The notes under the pieces were generated by a model. The model had not been told where the DNA came from. It made no database searches and saw only the letters and a list, made by a program, of their open reading frames with translations. Position numbers and translations under genes: made by a program. Source: G965218495 sp965262785 (GTDB lineage Bacteria > Bacteroidota > Rhodothermia > Rhodothermales > Bin80). Taken from it: DNA of 64,000 nucleotides. The stretch covers positions 744,001 to 808,000 of the forward strand of contig OZ253559.1 of the NCBI GenBank assembly GCA_965262785.1. The letters run 5' to 3'. Positions within the stretch are counted from its first letter, which is position 1, and each line of letters begins with the position of its first letter. This document shows positions 18,889 through 28,611 of the stretch, in pieces.

Positions 18889-20712
18889 ATGCGGGACTAT
18901 CGGGTTTCCATTTTCGTCGCCACGATCCTTCTCTCGATAGGGTTGCTGGGGGTACGCCTGTTCGGGCTGCAAATCATCAGGCGGGGTGATGCACAGGAAG
19001 TTTCCAGAGGCAACGCACTGCGTACACTGCGGGTGATGCCGGCCCGCGGTGCGATCTATGACCGGCACGGCGTGCTCATGGTGCGCAATGAGCCTTCGTA
19101 CACGGTTACGCTGACGCCCCGCTTTTTCGCTGAAGAAAAGACGCCGTTGCTCGCACGCCATCTTGAAGTAGAGGATTCAGTTGTTACGGCCAAACTTGCC
19201 GAAGCCAGTCGCTGGGCATCATACCGCCCGAGCAAGTCCTTTACGGATGTCCCCTATGAGCAGTACAGCCGCATTCAGGAAGACCTCTTCCTTCTGCCCG
19301 GCGTAGACAAGGAGATCAGTCAGAAGCGCCGATACCCTTCGGCGGCGCGCGCCTCACACGCGCTTGGCTATGTCGGCGAAATCACGCGCGCAGAACTTGA
19401 TGCCCAGGAAGCAGGCGGCAGCTATCGGCAAGGAGACATCCTGGGCCGCACCGGGGTAGAGCGAGCGTACGAATCCTACCTTCGAGGCATTCCCGGCAGT
19501 GCGTTGCGCGTGGTCAATGTATATGGACTGGAAGTGAAGTCATACCTCGACGGCAAGGGTGACGAAGCGCCGGTAAGCGGTTACGATATCCATATGGCCA
19601 TGGATTCAGGCGTGCAGGCGCTGGCCGAATCGCTGTTCGTCAACAAGCGTGGCGCCGCCGTGGCGCTTGACGCCAACACCGGTGGCATCATCGCGCTCGT
19701 AAGCTCGCCAGACTTTGACCCGACGCTATTTACCGGTGGCATTGACCAGGTGCAGTGGCAAGCCATCAAAAGCCATCCGGAAAAGCCGCTGTACAATCGT
19801 GCGTCAATGAACCGAATGCCGCCGGGCTCCACCTGGAAGCCCATGATGGCACTGATGGCTCTCGACAGCGGGCTAATTGATCCCACGGGCCCGAACAGTA
19901 CGGTGTACTGCGGGGGCTACCATCCGCTGGGAAAAGGGAACATCTTTAAATGCCTTGCCCGGCATGGTGAGCAAGATGTCGTCCGTGCGATCCAGAATAG
20001 CTGCAACACGTTCTTTTTCGAGATGGGGCGCCGCATGGAGATCAACACCTTTAAGCGATACGCCAACATGTTCGGCTTTGGGCTGCGGGCACCAACGGAC
20101 ATCCGCGAGCAGACCACCGGCCTTATCCCGGACTCGGTATACCTCAACAACACGCATGTGTACTGGGGCCAGGGTACGATCATGAATCTGGGTATTGGTC
20201 AGGGTGACATGGGCGTAACCCCGCTGCAGCTTGCCCGCTATATCGCCGCCATTGGCAACGGCGGGTACTTGCACAAGCCTCGCCTGGTATCCTACCTGTC
20301 CAACCCGGTCATCGGCGACACCGTGCGTTTTACGCCTGAACCGGTCCGCATTCCCATCGACACGTCGTATTTTTCTTTGGTTCGCCACGGTATGCGCCTG
20401 GTCATGGAGAACGGCTCTGGCCACCTGGCACAAATCCCTGGGATCCCGAGTGGCGGCAAGACGGGCACCGCCGAGGCGTCGGGCGGCATGGAGGACCATT
20501 CCGTTTTTGTGATGTTCGCTCCATATGACGACCCTCGAATTGCCGTGGCGGTACAATGCGAAAATGCCGGTGGCGGCAGCGGGTGCGCCGCCCCCATTGC
20601 CAGCCTGATGGCCGAGCGGTTCCTCAACGGGCACCTGCCAGATTCGCCGCAAGTGCGATTCAGGATGAATCGCGCCTTGAACGTCAGCAGTGAACCCCTT
20701 CCGCCGCAGTAG
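18889..20712 (+). CDS. mrdA: Penicillin-binding protein 2 (elongasome transpeptidase)
   Basis: A class B penicillin-binding protein of 607 residues that cross-links peptidoglycan during rod elongation, partner of RodA encoded just downstream. One N-terminal membrane helix (IFVATILLSIGLLGVRLFG); pedestal domain with RGAIYDRHGVLMVRNEP and GRTGVERAYESYLRG; transpeptidase with SxxK in PPGSTWKPM (Ser nucleophile), SxN in NSCNTFFFEMG and KTG in GGKTGTAEASG. Length is normal. A small inverted repeat GGAGTA/TACTCC at 18870-18883 lies directly before the start and could hide or form the ribosome site. First gene of a tight operon; mreBCD, often next to mrdA, are not in the window. Confidence 0.96.
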   Translation: MRDYRVSIFVATILLSIGLLGVRLFGLQIIRRGDAQEVSRGNALRTLRVMPARGAIYDRHGVLMVRNEPSYTVTLTPRFFAEEKTPLLARHLEVEDSVVTAKLAEASRWASYRPSKSFTDVPYEQYSRIQEDLFLLPGVDKEISQKRRYPSAARASHALGYVGEITRAELDAQEAGGSYRQGDILGRTGVERAYESYLRGIPGSALRVVNVYGLEVKSYLDGKGDEAPVSGYDIHMAMDSGVQALAESLFVNKRGAAVALDANTGGIIALVSSPDFDPTLFTGGIDQVQWQAIKSHPEKPLYNRASMNRMPPGSTWKPMMALMALDSGLIDPTGPNSTVYCGGYHPLGKGNIFKCLARHGEQDVVRAIQNSCNTFFFEMGRRMEINTFKRYANMFGFGLRAPTDIREQTTGLIPDSVYLNNTHVYWGQGTIMNLGIGQGDMGVTPLQLARYIAAIGNGGYLHKPRLVSYLSNPVIGDTVRFTPEPVRIPIDTSYFSLVRHGMRLVMENGSGHLAQIPGIPSGGKTGTAEASGGMEDHSVFVMFAPYDDPRIAVAVQCENAGGGSGCAAPIASLMAERFLNGHLPDSPQVRFRMNRALNVSSEPLPPQ

Positions 20713-20714
20713 CC

Positions 20715-21968
20715 ATGCGCACGTGGTATCACAGCCTGGACTTCTGGTCTTTCCTAGTATGGCTGGGCCTGGTTGCGATGGGGCTGCTGGCCATCTACAG
20801 CGCCACACAGGGTGAGGCGCATCAGTATCTGGAAGGGAGCGTAAAGAATAACTTCGATCGTCAACTGATTTGGCTGTGCGTCGCGGTGTTGGGCGCCGTT
20901 ATTGCGCTCCTGATTCCAGTGCGCCAATACATGGATCTTGCCTTTGTGGGATACGGGGCATGCATCGTGCTACTGGTTGCGGCGCTCGTGCTTGGGCGTG
21001 AAGTCGGCGGCGCCCGCTCCTGGGTGTATCTCGGGCCCTACGGGTTTCAGTCATCCGAGTTGGCAAAGGTCGGGACACTCATTGCTATGGCTCGAATTGT
21101 GTCCGCAAGAAGGCAAAGCAATCCGCTGGGCGTCACGCTGATTGCGATTGGGCTGTTGCTGGTACCGGCGGCCCTGATCATACTCCAGAATGACACGGGA
21201 ACGGCTCTTGTGTTCATTGGCATAATTCCGATCGTGCTGTTTTGGACCGGCACACCGTTGTGGCTGGTGATCCTGCTGATCTCCCCTGCTGTTGCAGGCT
21301 ACCTTTCCATCTGGTATATGCCAGCAGCTATAGCGTTTTCCTTGGCCTTGGCCTTGGCCCTCTTCCTATGGTATCGCAACGTCCATTTGGCAGCCGCAGG
21401 CGGGCTGATAAGTGGTGCCACGGTCGCAGCTGTGTATTTTGCCTTGGCCAAGATTTTGCAGCCGCACCAGGTGGTACGCATTCATGCTTTTGCCAATCCG
21501 GAAGCACCGGAGTTTCGCAGCGGCGTAGGGTTTCACCTGATGCAGTCCAAGGCGGCCATTGGCTCTGGGGGCCTAAGCGGACAGGGCTTCATGCAGGGCA
21601 CCCAAACGCAGGGCGCCTACATCCCGGAGCAGTCCACGGACTTCATCTTTTCTGTGATCGGCGAGGAGCTGGGCTTTATTGGTGCGATTCTGGTACTCGC
21701 GCTCTACGCGATTCTGCTAATCCGGCTTGTTCAGCTCGCTTCTCAGATGAATCACCCGTTTGGAAGCCTAATAGCGGCCAGCGCCGCGGGCATGTTTCTG
21801 ATCCAGATCTATATCAATGTAGGGATGGTGTTGGGCCTGCTGCCTGTGATCGGCATTCCACTGCCGCTGGTGTCTTACGGCGGGTCGGCCCTTCTGGCAA
21901 ACACGACGCTATTGGCCATTGTTCTCAACTTGCACATGCGTCGCAAGGAGTTCGCACTGTACGTTTAG
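20715..21968 (+). CDS. rodA: Rod shape-determining SEDS glycosyltransferase RodA
   Basis: A SEDS-family peptidoglycan polymerase of 417 residues working with PBP2 in the elongasome at the inner membrane. About ten hydrophobic segments; family motifs GGARSWVYLGPYGFQSSELAK, LQNDTGTALVF (with the conserved Asp) and the C-terminal STDFIFSVIGEELGF followed by GIPLPLVSYGGSALL are all present. It starts 2 bases after the mrdA stop, so the two are surely cotranscribed and probably translationally coupled. No unusual feature. Confidence 0.97.
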   Translation: MRTWYHSLDFWSFLVWLGLVAMGLLAIYSATQGEAHQYLEGSVKNNFDRQLIWLCVAVLGAVIALLIPVRQYMDLAFVGYGACIVLLVAALVLGREVGGARSWVYLGPYGFQSSELAKVGTLIAMARIVSARRQSNPLGVTLIAIGLLLVPAALIILQNDTGTALVFIGIIPIVLFWTGTPLWLVILLISPAVAGYLSIWYMPAAIAFSLALALALFLWYRNVHLAAAGGLISGATVAAVYFALAKILQPHQVVRIHAFANPEAPEFRSGVGFHLMQSKAAIGSGGLSGQGFMQGTQTQGAYIPEQSTDFIFSVIGEELGFIGAILVLALYAILLIRLVQLASQMNHPFGSLIAASAAGMFLIQIYINVGMVLGLLPVIGIPLPLVSYGGSALLANTTLLAIVLNLHMRRKEFALYV

Positions 21969-21972
21969 GACT

Positions 21973-23091
21973 ATGACAGCGGATGTGGTAGTGGTAGGCC
22001 TTGGCGCGGCCGGCAGCGCCGCGCTGTACCATTTGGCACGCCGAGGCCTGCGGGTTGTGGGACTGGACCGCTTCGCACCGCCACATGCAATGGGGTCCAC
22101 GCACGGCGGCAGCCGCATTATCCGCAAGGCCTATTTCGAAGGCATACAGTACCTGCCGCTTCTCACGCGAGCATACGAGCTTTGGGCCATGCTTGAGGAA
22201 GAAGCGGGCCAACAGCTAGTCACCCGATGCGGATGTCTCAACATCGCCCCGAAAGGCAGCGGCATGATCGAAGGGGCCTACCGTAGCGCTACGGCCGCGG
22301 GCACGGAAGTAGAGCTCATGACCCCTGAAGAGGTACGGGCAACGTTTCCAGCCTTCTACCTGCGAGACTACGAGGTGGCCCTGTTCGAGCCGAATGCAGG
22401 CGCCATCCACCCGGAGCGAGGTGTGGCGGCACACCTTAGCCGGGCGCAGGCATTCAGTGCGCTTGTCTGCTTCAACGAGCCTGTCAGGTCCTGGGACGTT
22501 GTACCTGGGGGCGTGGTGGTGCAAACGGCATCGCGCACCTTGCATGCAGAGAAAATGGTTGTTACAGCCGGTGCCTGGATCAGTTCGCTTCTTAAAGATG
22601 ACAGCCCTCCTGTCAAGGTGGAGCGCGTAGTGAATGCGTGGTATGCCACGTCAGGCGATGCCTTTAGCGCCAGTCGTTGCCCCACCTTCATATGGCAACA
22701 TGAGAACGCGCATTCTTACGGATTCCCGGACCTGGGCCGCGGCGTAAAAGCCGGCATGCACTACCATGGCACGCTGGTAGACCACCCATCCGAAGTTGAC
22801 CGCACCATCCGACCCAGCGAAACGCAAGACCTCCGCGCCCTGCTTATGCGCCTCTTTCCGAACGGGCTCGGGCCCAGCACGCACGCGGCCACGTGCCTCT
22901 ACACCAATACTCCGGACAAGCACTACCTGATAGATTACCTTGGCGGCACGGAGCAACGGGTCGTCGTAGGCAGCGCCTGCTCCGGGCACGGATACAAGTC
23001 CTCCGCCGCCGTGGGCGACGCGCTGGCCGACCTGGCAATGGACCGTGAGCCGAGCACGCACATTGAAGCATTCCGGTGGCGATGGCCATAA
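21973..23091 (+). CDS. FAD-dependent amine oxidase, sarcosine / N-methyltryptophan oxidase family
   Basis: A 372-residue flavoprotein of the monomeric sarcosine oxidase / SolA family, oxidising a secondary N-methyl amine with release of formaldehyde and peroxide. The dinucleotide fold starts the protein: TADVVVVGLGAAGSAALYHLARRG. The HGGSRIIRKAYFE block after it is typical of the family. The covalent FAD cysteine is present in ATCLYTNTPDKHYLID, and the final GSACSGHGYKSSAAVG loop matches the family. ATG at 21973 is 4 bases after rodA stops; upstream in-frame codons lie within rodA and are rejected. Its place between cell-wall and translation genes has no obvious metabolic reason. Substrate not determined. 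Confidence 0.88.
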   Translation: MTADVVVVGLGAAGSAALYHLARRGLRVVGLDRFAPPHAMGSTHGGSRIIRKAYFEGIQYLPLLTRAYELWAMLEEEAGQQLVTRCGCLNIAPKGSGMIEGAYRSATAAGTEVELMTPEEVRATFPAFYLRDYEVALFEPNAGAIHPERGVAAHLSRAQAFSALVCFNEPVRSWDVVPGGVVVQTASRTLHAEKMVVTAGAWISSLLKDDSPPVKVERVVNAWYATSGDAFSASRCPTFIWQHENAHSYGFPDLGRGVKAGMHYHGTLVDHPSEVDRTIRPSETQDLRALLMRLFPNGLGPSTHAATCLYTNTPDKHYLIDYLGGTEQRVVVGSACSGHGYKSSAAVGDALADLAMDREPSTHIEAFRWRWP

Positions 23092-23093
23092 CG

Positions 23094-24821
23094 ATGAAGG
23101 ATTATCTGCAAAATGCGCTTCTGGACGCACTACGCCAGCTTGACGCTGCGCCAGCGGGATTCATGCCGGAGCTGGAGGCCCCTAAGGCCGCACACTTCGG
23201 CGACCTTTCCACCAACTGCGCCATGAAGCTGGCGCGCCATCTGCGGCGCTCGCCCATGCAGATCGCAAAGACGCTGGTTGCGAGCCTTTCGCTGGATCCC
23301 GACCGCATTGAAGCATGCGAAATCGTCAAGCCTGGCTTCATCAACTTCCGCTTCTCCAACCGCCACCTCTACCGTGCGCTCGCGGCCTGCCTTGAGGCCG
23401 GCGAGCAGTTTGGGCGCAGCCACGCAGACCAGGGCCGCAAAGCACTGGTAGAGTTTGTCAGCGCTAACCCCACCGGGCCCCTTACCGTAGGCCATGGGCG
23501 CAATGCCGTCCTCGGGGATACCATCGCCAGTCTCCTGGAGTGGACCGGTCACGCCGTCACGCGCGAGTACTACTACAATGACGCGGGGCGCCAGATGCGC
23601 ACTTTGGGCGCCTCGGTCCGTGGACGCTATGAGCAGGTGCTCCACAGCGAGGGAATGTTGGCAAATGCCGAGGGCTACGCCACGAAAACCCTGCCGAATG
23701 GCGCGGGCGAGCCGGTCACAGTGCCGCTATCGTTTCCGGATGAGGGCTATCTGGGTGAGTACATCGTAGAGGTCGCACGTGCACTAGTGCGCGCACATGG
23801 AAGCTCGCTGCTTGCCACAACCAGCGTAGAACCGTTTACTCGTGAGGCTGAAGCAGCCATCTTCCAGGACATCAAACGCACGCTCCGGCGCCTGGGCATC
23901 CGGATGGACACGTTTTTCAATGAGCGGTCGCTCTACGAAAGCGGCGCTTTGGACCAGGTACTAGGCAGTCTGGAAGACACCGGATACCTGTACCGGAAGG
24001 ATGGGGCGACGTGGCTTAAAACCTCTGAACTCGGCAAAGACAAAGACACGGTCCTAATAAAGCGCTCCGGTGAGCCCACCTACCGCCTTCCTGACATCGC
24101 TTATCATTGCGACAAGCTGTCGCGATGCTTTGACGTGTGCATTGACATCTTTGGCGCCGACCATATCGCGACCTATCCGGACATCCTTCGGGCGCTGGGC
24201 GTCCTCGGCCTGGATGCACGCAAGATAGAGGTCATCATCTACCAGTTCGTAACGCTGGTGCGTGGGGGACAGGAAGTCAAGATGAGTACGCGCAAGGCGA
24301 ACTATGTCACGCTGGATGAACTCATCAGCGAAGTCGGATCCGATGTAACTCGCTTCTTCTTTCTTGTCCGATCGGCAGGCAAGCATCTGGAGTTTGACTT
24401 GGATCTGGCCAAAGAGGCCAGCGAAAAGAATCCAGTTTTCTACCTGCAGTATGCGCATGCGCGCATATGCTCCATCTTGGAGAAGGCCCGTGCGGTAGGA
24501 TTTGTGGCGGATGCCACAGCGAACCTCGCCCTGTTGGAGCACAGCACTGAGGTCGCGCTCATCAGGCAGGTCGTGCGTTTTCCGCAGACGCTTCGTGCTG
24601 TGGCCGAAGACCGCGAGCCGCACCGCCTGGCAGTGTACCTGCGCGAAGTAGCCGAGGCTTTTTCACGCTTTTACCACCACTGCCGCATCATTGGGGAGGC
24701 CCGCCCGCTGGCCAGCGCTCGCATGGCGTTGGGGATATCCGCGCGTGTGGTGCTTTCCAACGGGCTCACGGTGCTCGGTATCAGTGCGCCAACACACATG
24801 GACAAACGCGAGGCCGATTAA
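23094..24821 (+). CDS. argS: Arginyl-tRNA synthetase
   Basis: Charges tRNA-Arg with arginine; class I synthetase of 575 residues from ATG at 23094. Starts at 23082 or 23076 are possible and would overlap the previous stop, but MKDYLQNALL is the usual family beginning. N-terminal Add domain, then the HIGH-type site as SANPTGPLTVGHGRNAV, the core motif YYNDAGRQMRTLG, GADHIATYPDILRAL, and the C-terminal anticodon-binding DALR domain with FSRFYHHCRI. The KMSKS loop is replaced by VKMSTRKANYVTLDEL, common in ArgS. It overlaps the pheA start by one base (TAATG). Confidence 0.97.
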   Translation: MKDYLQNALLDALRQLDAAPAGFMPELEAPKAAHFGDLSTNCAMKLARHLRRSPMQIAKTLVASLSLDPDRIEACEIVKPGFINFRFSNRHLYRALAACLEAGEQFGRSHADQGRKALVEFVSANPTGPLTVGHGRNAVLGDTIASLLEWTGHAVTREYYYNDAGRQMRTLGASVRGRYEQVLHSEGMLANAEGYATKTLPNGAGEPVTVPLSFPDEGYLGEYIVEVARALVRAHGSSLLATTSVEPFTREAEAAIFQDIKRTLRRLGIRMDTFFNERSLYESGALDQVLGSLEDTGYLYRKDGATWLKTSELGKDKDTVLIKRSGEPTYRLPDIAYHCDKLSRCFDVCIDIFGADHIATYPDILRALGVLGLDARKIEVIIYQFVTLVRGGQEVKMSTRKANYVTLDELISEVGSDVTRFFFLVRSAGKHLEFDLDLAKEASEKNPVFYLQYAHARICSILEKARAVGFVADATANLALLEHSTEVALIRQVVRFPQTLRAVAEDREPHRLAVYLREVAEAFSRFYHHCRIIGEARPLASARMALGISARVVLSNGLTVLGISAPTHMDKREAD

Positions 24822-25681
24822 TGAGGGTCGCCTTCCAAGGAGAAACCGGGGCATTCAGCGAGGTGGCCGCTCGCGTGCTGTATCCCGACGCGGAGCAAGT
24901 GCCGTGTCCGTCCATGGAGGCTGTATTTGGAAGCGTCACCGATGGCTCGGTAGAATTCGGCGTCGTTCCCATAGAGAATTCGCTCTTCGGCAGTGTCCAT
25001 ATCAACTACGACCTGCTTCGCGGCCATGAGCTCAAGATCATTGGCGAGCTCATGCTGCGCGTTCGCCACTACCTGTTGGCTGCGCGCGGCACAAAACTGG
25101 AGGACATCACGCGGGTCCTTTCGCACCCTCAGGCGCTCGGCCAATGCCAGGTCTACCTGAAGCGGCACCTGCCGGACGTCCAGACTATTCCGGCCTATGA
25201 CACGGCCGGCGCCGCCAAGCTGGTGGCGCAGGAATCCAAGCCAGGATCGGCCGCCATTGCGCCAAGACGAGCAGCCCAGGAATACGGCCTGGAAATACTC
25301 GCTGCAGGCATTGAAAGCCACGCGCAGAATTTTACACGATTCTTGGCGCTGGCGCTGCCCGCGGCTGCACCCGAGCCGCAAGTGACCGATCGCCCATACA
25401 AGACGTCCGTGGCCTTTGATCTTCGGTCCAATGTGCCGGGTGCCCTCTTCAAGAGCCTGGCCGTCTTTGCGCTGCGCGACCTGGATCTGCACAAGATCGA
25501 GAGCCGGCCGCTTGTCGGTAGTCCCGGCAAATACCTATTTTATCTGGATGTCGCTGGCAGCCTCGCGAATCCCTTGGTGCAGCGTGCGCTTGACCACCTT
25601 CAAGAGATCTCTGCCGAACTGCGTGTCCTGGGTTCGTACCCCGTGGGGAGCATCTGGGATGACCACGGCACCGCTCACTAG
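24821..25681 (+). CDS. pheA: Prephenate dehydratase, monofunctional
   Basis: Converts prephenate to phenylpyruvate in phenylalanine synthesis; 286 residues, no chorismate mutase part. The catalytic domain begins VAFQGETGAFSE and has VPIENSLFGSV, SHPQALGQC and the catalytic/feedback loop NFTRFLAL. A C-terminal ACT domain (SVAFDLRSNVPGALFKSL, then ESRP) is the expected phenylalanine allosteric site. The start codon overlaps the argS stop (TAATG), giving translational coupling; the S9 peptidase gene follows 11 bases later. Confidence 0.95.
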   Translation: MRVAFQGETGAFSEVAARVLYPDAEQVPCPSMEAVFGSVTDGSVEFGVVPIENSLFGSVHINYDLLRGHELKIIGELMLRVRHYLLAARGTKLEDITRVLSHPQALGQCQVYLKRHLPDVQTIPAYDTAGAAKLVAQESKPGSAAIAPRRAAQEYGLEILAAGIESHAQNFTRFLALALPAAAPEPQVTDRPYKTSVAFDLRSNVPGALFKSLAVFALRDLDLHKIESRPLVGSPGKYLFYLDVAGSLANPLVQRALDHLQEISAELRVLGSYPVGSIWDDHGTAH

Positions 25682-25692
25682 TCCCTGAAACC

Positions 25693-28494
25693 ATGCATTC
25701 CTCTCTTCGCTTTGCCTGTGCTTTGCTGTTTCTGTCACCCGCGATAGGCACCTTGGCCCAAGACACCAAGAAGGCTTTGGACCATGATGCCTACGAAATC
25801 TGGAACCGCCTGAGTCAGCCCGCTATCTCCAGTGATGGTGCGTGGGTGCTCTACGTCTACGGCCCGGAACAGGGTGATCCCACCCTGCGCGTGCATAGCC
25901 TGACCACGGATGCGGTTCACACTTTCGAACGGAGCAGAAGCGCCCGCTTCACGCGAGACGCGTCGCATGTAGTATTCCTGGTGAAGCCGGCCGAGGACTC
26001 TCTCAAGGCCGCCAGAAAGGCCAAGAAGAAGGAGGACGAGATGCCCAAAGACACGCTTGCCGTGTTGAACCTTGCCACCGGGGACGTGATGCGCATCCCG
26101 CAAGTCCAGTCGTTCGACACGCCCGACGAATCCGGCGACCTGTTGGTATATCACCTGGAGCCCGAGTCCCCTGAGGAGGACACCAGTGCGGTGGCAGACA
26201 CTACCGCGGCGGACAAGAAGAAGAGTGCGAAAGGCGAAGGCACACTGGTGTTGCACAACTTTGCTACAGGCACAGACCTTGAGCTCCCGCATGCCAAGGC
26301 CTATGAATTCTCGGAGCATGGACGCTACCTGGCTGTGACGACGGCCACACCGGACAGCGTTAGCAGCGGCGTGCTGCTGGTTGACACCGGCGCCTGGTTC
26401 GTCGATACGCTCATGACCGGCAAGGGCGACTACAGACAGCTCACCTTTGACGAAGACGAGACGCAGCTTGCCTTCCTGTCCAACCGCGACGACCAGGAAG
26501 CGGACGAGCCAGCATCGAAGGTTTATCGCTGGAAAGAGGGAACGCTGGATACACTGGTGACTGAGGACACCCCAGGCATTCCGGACGGCTGGTGGATTGG
26601 CCCGAGCGTGAATCTGACGTTTTCAGATTCCGGCTCGCGCCTCTTCTTCGGCACGCAGCCCCGGCCCGCCCCGGAGCCGGATGAAGAGGAAGAGGACGAC
26701 GAGAAAGTCGTCGTGGACGTCTGGAACTGGAAGGACCCGCTGCTGCAGCCCATGCAGCTTGTCCAACTCCGTTCCGAAAGAAACCGCACATATGAAGCTG
26801 TAGTGCTTCTGGAGGAGGGCCGTGTCGTACAGCTTGCCCGGGAGGACATGCCAACAGTTGACGTAGGATTTAACGGCGATGCCGACGTGGGGCTGGCCAG
26901 CACCAATATCCCGTACCGCCAGGAGATTTCCTGGGATTCTCCCCGCTACACCGATGTGTACCGGGTGGATGTGACCGATGGCAGCAGGGAATTGCTCCTG
27001 GAGCGCGTCCAGGATACGCCGGACCTTTCGCCTGAGGCCCGCTACATCACCTGGTGGGATCGTGACATTCTGGCCTGGATGGCGATGTCGTCTGAAGGTG
27101 GCGAGGCGGTAAACATCTCTGCGGCGCTGCCGCACCGCATAGACAACGAGTTACACGACTGGCCTTACAGGCCTAACTCCTACGGGTCTGCCGGCTGGAC
27201 CGAGGGTGACGAGGAGTTTCTTGTGTACGATAAGCATGACATTTGGGCGCTAGACCCGACCGGAAGCGAGGAGCCGCGCGCCGTCACCGACGGATTTGGG
27301 CGCGAGCACAACCTGCGACTGCGCAATGTGCGGCTGGATTTTGATGAAGACTACATTTCGGGCGAACTGCTGCTGTCGGCCCGCCACTACGAGACCATGG
27401 CCGGCGGCTTCTTTGAGGACGAGGTAGATGGCCGCCAGGCGCCCGAAGAGCTAATTATGATGGAGCGCGCTTTTGGCTATCCGCGGAAGGCTGAGGACGC
27501 AAGCACAATGCTTGTGACAAGAGAGAGCTTCGAAGAATTTGATGACGTCTGGGTCACGCAAGATGATTTCGACGACATGCGGCGCATCAGCAAAATCAAT
27601 CCGCAGCAAGCGGAGTACCGGTGGGGCACAGCGGAGCTGGTGTCGTGGAGTTCGCTGGACGGCATTCCGCTGCAGGGCATGTTGTTCAAGCCGGAAGGCT
27701 TTGATCCGTCAACGCAGTACCCGATGATGGTGTACTTCTACGAGAAGATGTCGACCGGGCTTTACCAGCACCGCCCGCCGAGCGCCGGAGGGTCGTCCAT
27801 TAACATCTCCTTTTATGTAAGCCGCGGATACCTGGTGTTCACCCCTGACATCCCGTACAAGGTGGGCTATCCGGGAGAGAGTGCGCTCAACGCCGTGGTA
27901 CCGGGCGTCACCATGCTTATCAACAAGGGCTTTGTGCAAGCGGACAACATTGGCGTGCAGGGTCATAGCTGGGGTGGATACCAGATTGCCTACATGGTTA
28001 CGGAGACGAACCTTTTCAAGGCCGCAGAAGCGGGCGCGCCGGTTTCCAATATGACCAGTGCGTATGGAGGCATTCGCTGGGGCAGCGGCATGAGTCGAAT
28101 GTTCCAATATGAGCGGACGCAGAGCCGGATCGGCGGCTCGTTATGGGAATATCCGCTGCGCTACATCGACAACTCTCCGCTCTTCCAGGCCGACAAGATT
28201 GAGACGCCCGTGCTGATGATGCACAACGACGATGATGGCGCCGTGCCGTGGTACCAGGGCATCGAGTTTTTTGTCGCCCTCAGGCGGCTTGGCAAGCCGG
28301 TATGGATGCTGAACTACAACGGCGCCGGGCATGGACTACGCAAGTTCGAAAACCGTAAGGACTGGACTATCCGTATGCAGCAATTCTTTGATCACTACCT
28401 CAAGGGGGCCCCGGCACCTGTGTGGATGGAACATGGCGTGCCGGCTGTGATGAAAGGCAAGACGCTGGGCCTCGAACTGGTCGACCCGCTGTAG
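25693..28494 (+). CDS. Exported S9 family prolyl oligopeptidase-type peptidase
   Basis: A 933-residue serine peptidase with signal peptide (LRFACALLFLSPAIGTLAQ), so probably periplasmic. The first ~650 residues form a long propeller-like region with acidic inserts (a DEEEEDDEK run near 335). The C-terminal alpha/beta-hydrolase holds the triad: Ser in VQGHSWGGYQIAYM, Asp in MMHNDDDGAVPWYQG, His in NGAGHGLRK. It is longer than typical prolyl oligopeptidases (~700 residues) but matches the ~900-residue S9 peptidases common in Bacteroidota-like bacteria, which digest oligopeptides. Last gene of the mrdA-rodA-argS-pheA operon, 11 bases after pheA. Confidence 0.93.
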   Translation: MHSSLRFACALLFLSPAIGTLAQDTKKALDHDAYEIWNRLSQPAISSDGAWVLYVYGPEQGDPTLRVHSLTTDAVHTFERSRSARFTRDASHVVFLVKPAEDSLKAARKAKKKEDEMPKDTLAVLNLATGDVMRIPQVQSFDTPDESGDLLVYHLEPESPEEDTSAVADTTAADKKKSAKGEGTLVLHNFATGTDLELPHAKAYEFSEHGRYLAVTTATPDSVSSGVLLVDTGAWFVDTLMTGKGDYRQLTFDEDETQLAFLSNRDDQEADEPASKVYRWKEGTLDTLVTEDTPGIPDGWWIGPSVNLTFSDSGSRLFFGTQPRPAPEPDEEEEDDEKVVVDVWNWKDPLLQPMQLVQLRSERNRTYEAVVLLEEGRVVQLAREDMPTVDVGFNGDADVGLASTNIPYRQEISWDSPRYTDVYRVDVTDGSRELLLERVQDTPDLSPEARYITWWDRDILAWMAMSSEGGEAVNISAALPHRIDNELHDWPYRPNSYGSAGWTEGDEEFLVYDKHDIWALDPTGSEEPRAVTDGFGREHNLRLRNVRLDFDEDYISGELLLSARHYETMAGGFFEDEVDGRQAPEELIMMERAFGYPRKAEDASTMLVTRESFEEFDDVWVTQDDFDDMRRISKINPQQAEYRWGTAELVSWSSLDGIPLQGMLFKPEGFDPSTQYPMMVYFYEKMSTGLYQHRPPSAGGSSINISFYVSRGYLVFTPDIPYKVGYPGESALNAVVPGVTMLINKGFVQADNIGVQGHSWGGYQIAYMVTETNLFKAAEAGAPVSNMTSAYGGIRWGSGMSRMFQYERTQSRIGGSLWEYPLRYIDNSPLFQADKIETPVLMMHNDDDGAVPWYQGIEFFVALRRLGKPVWMLNYNGAGHGLRKFENRKDWTIRMQQFFDHYLKGAPAPVWMEHGVPAVMKGKTLGLELVDPL

Positions 28495-28611
28495 CGGATC
28501 ACACGCCGGGAGCTCCGCGATGCTGCCTGGCTGCTATTTCGGCACCTGCCTGGTAGCGAACCATGCGCAAATGCCATTGGGGGCATCCCACCCCGGTCCT
28601 CGGACGCGTCG

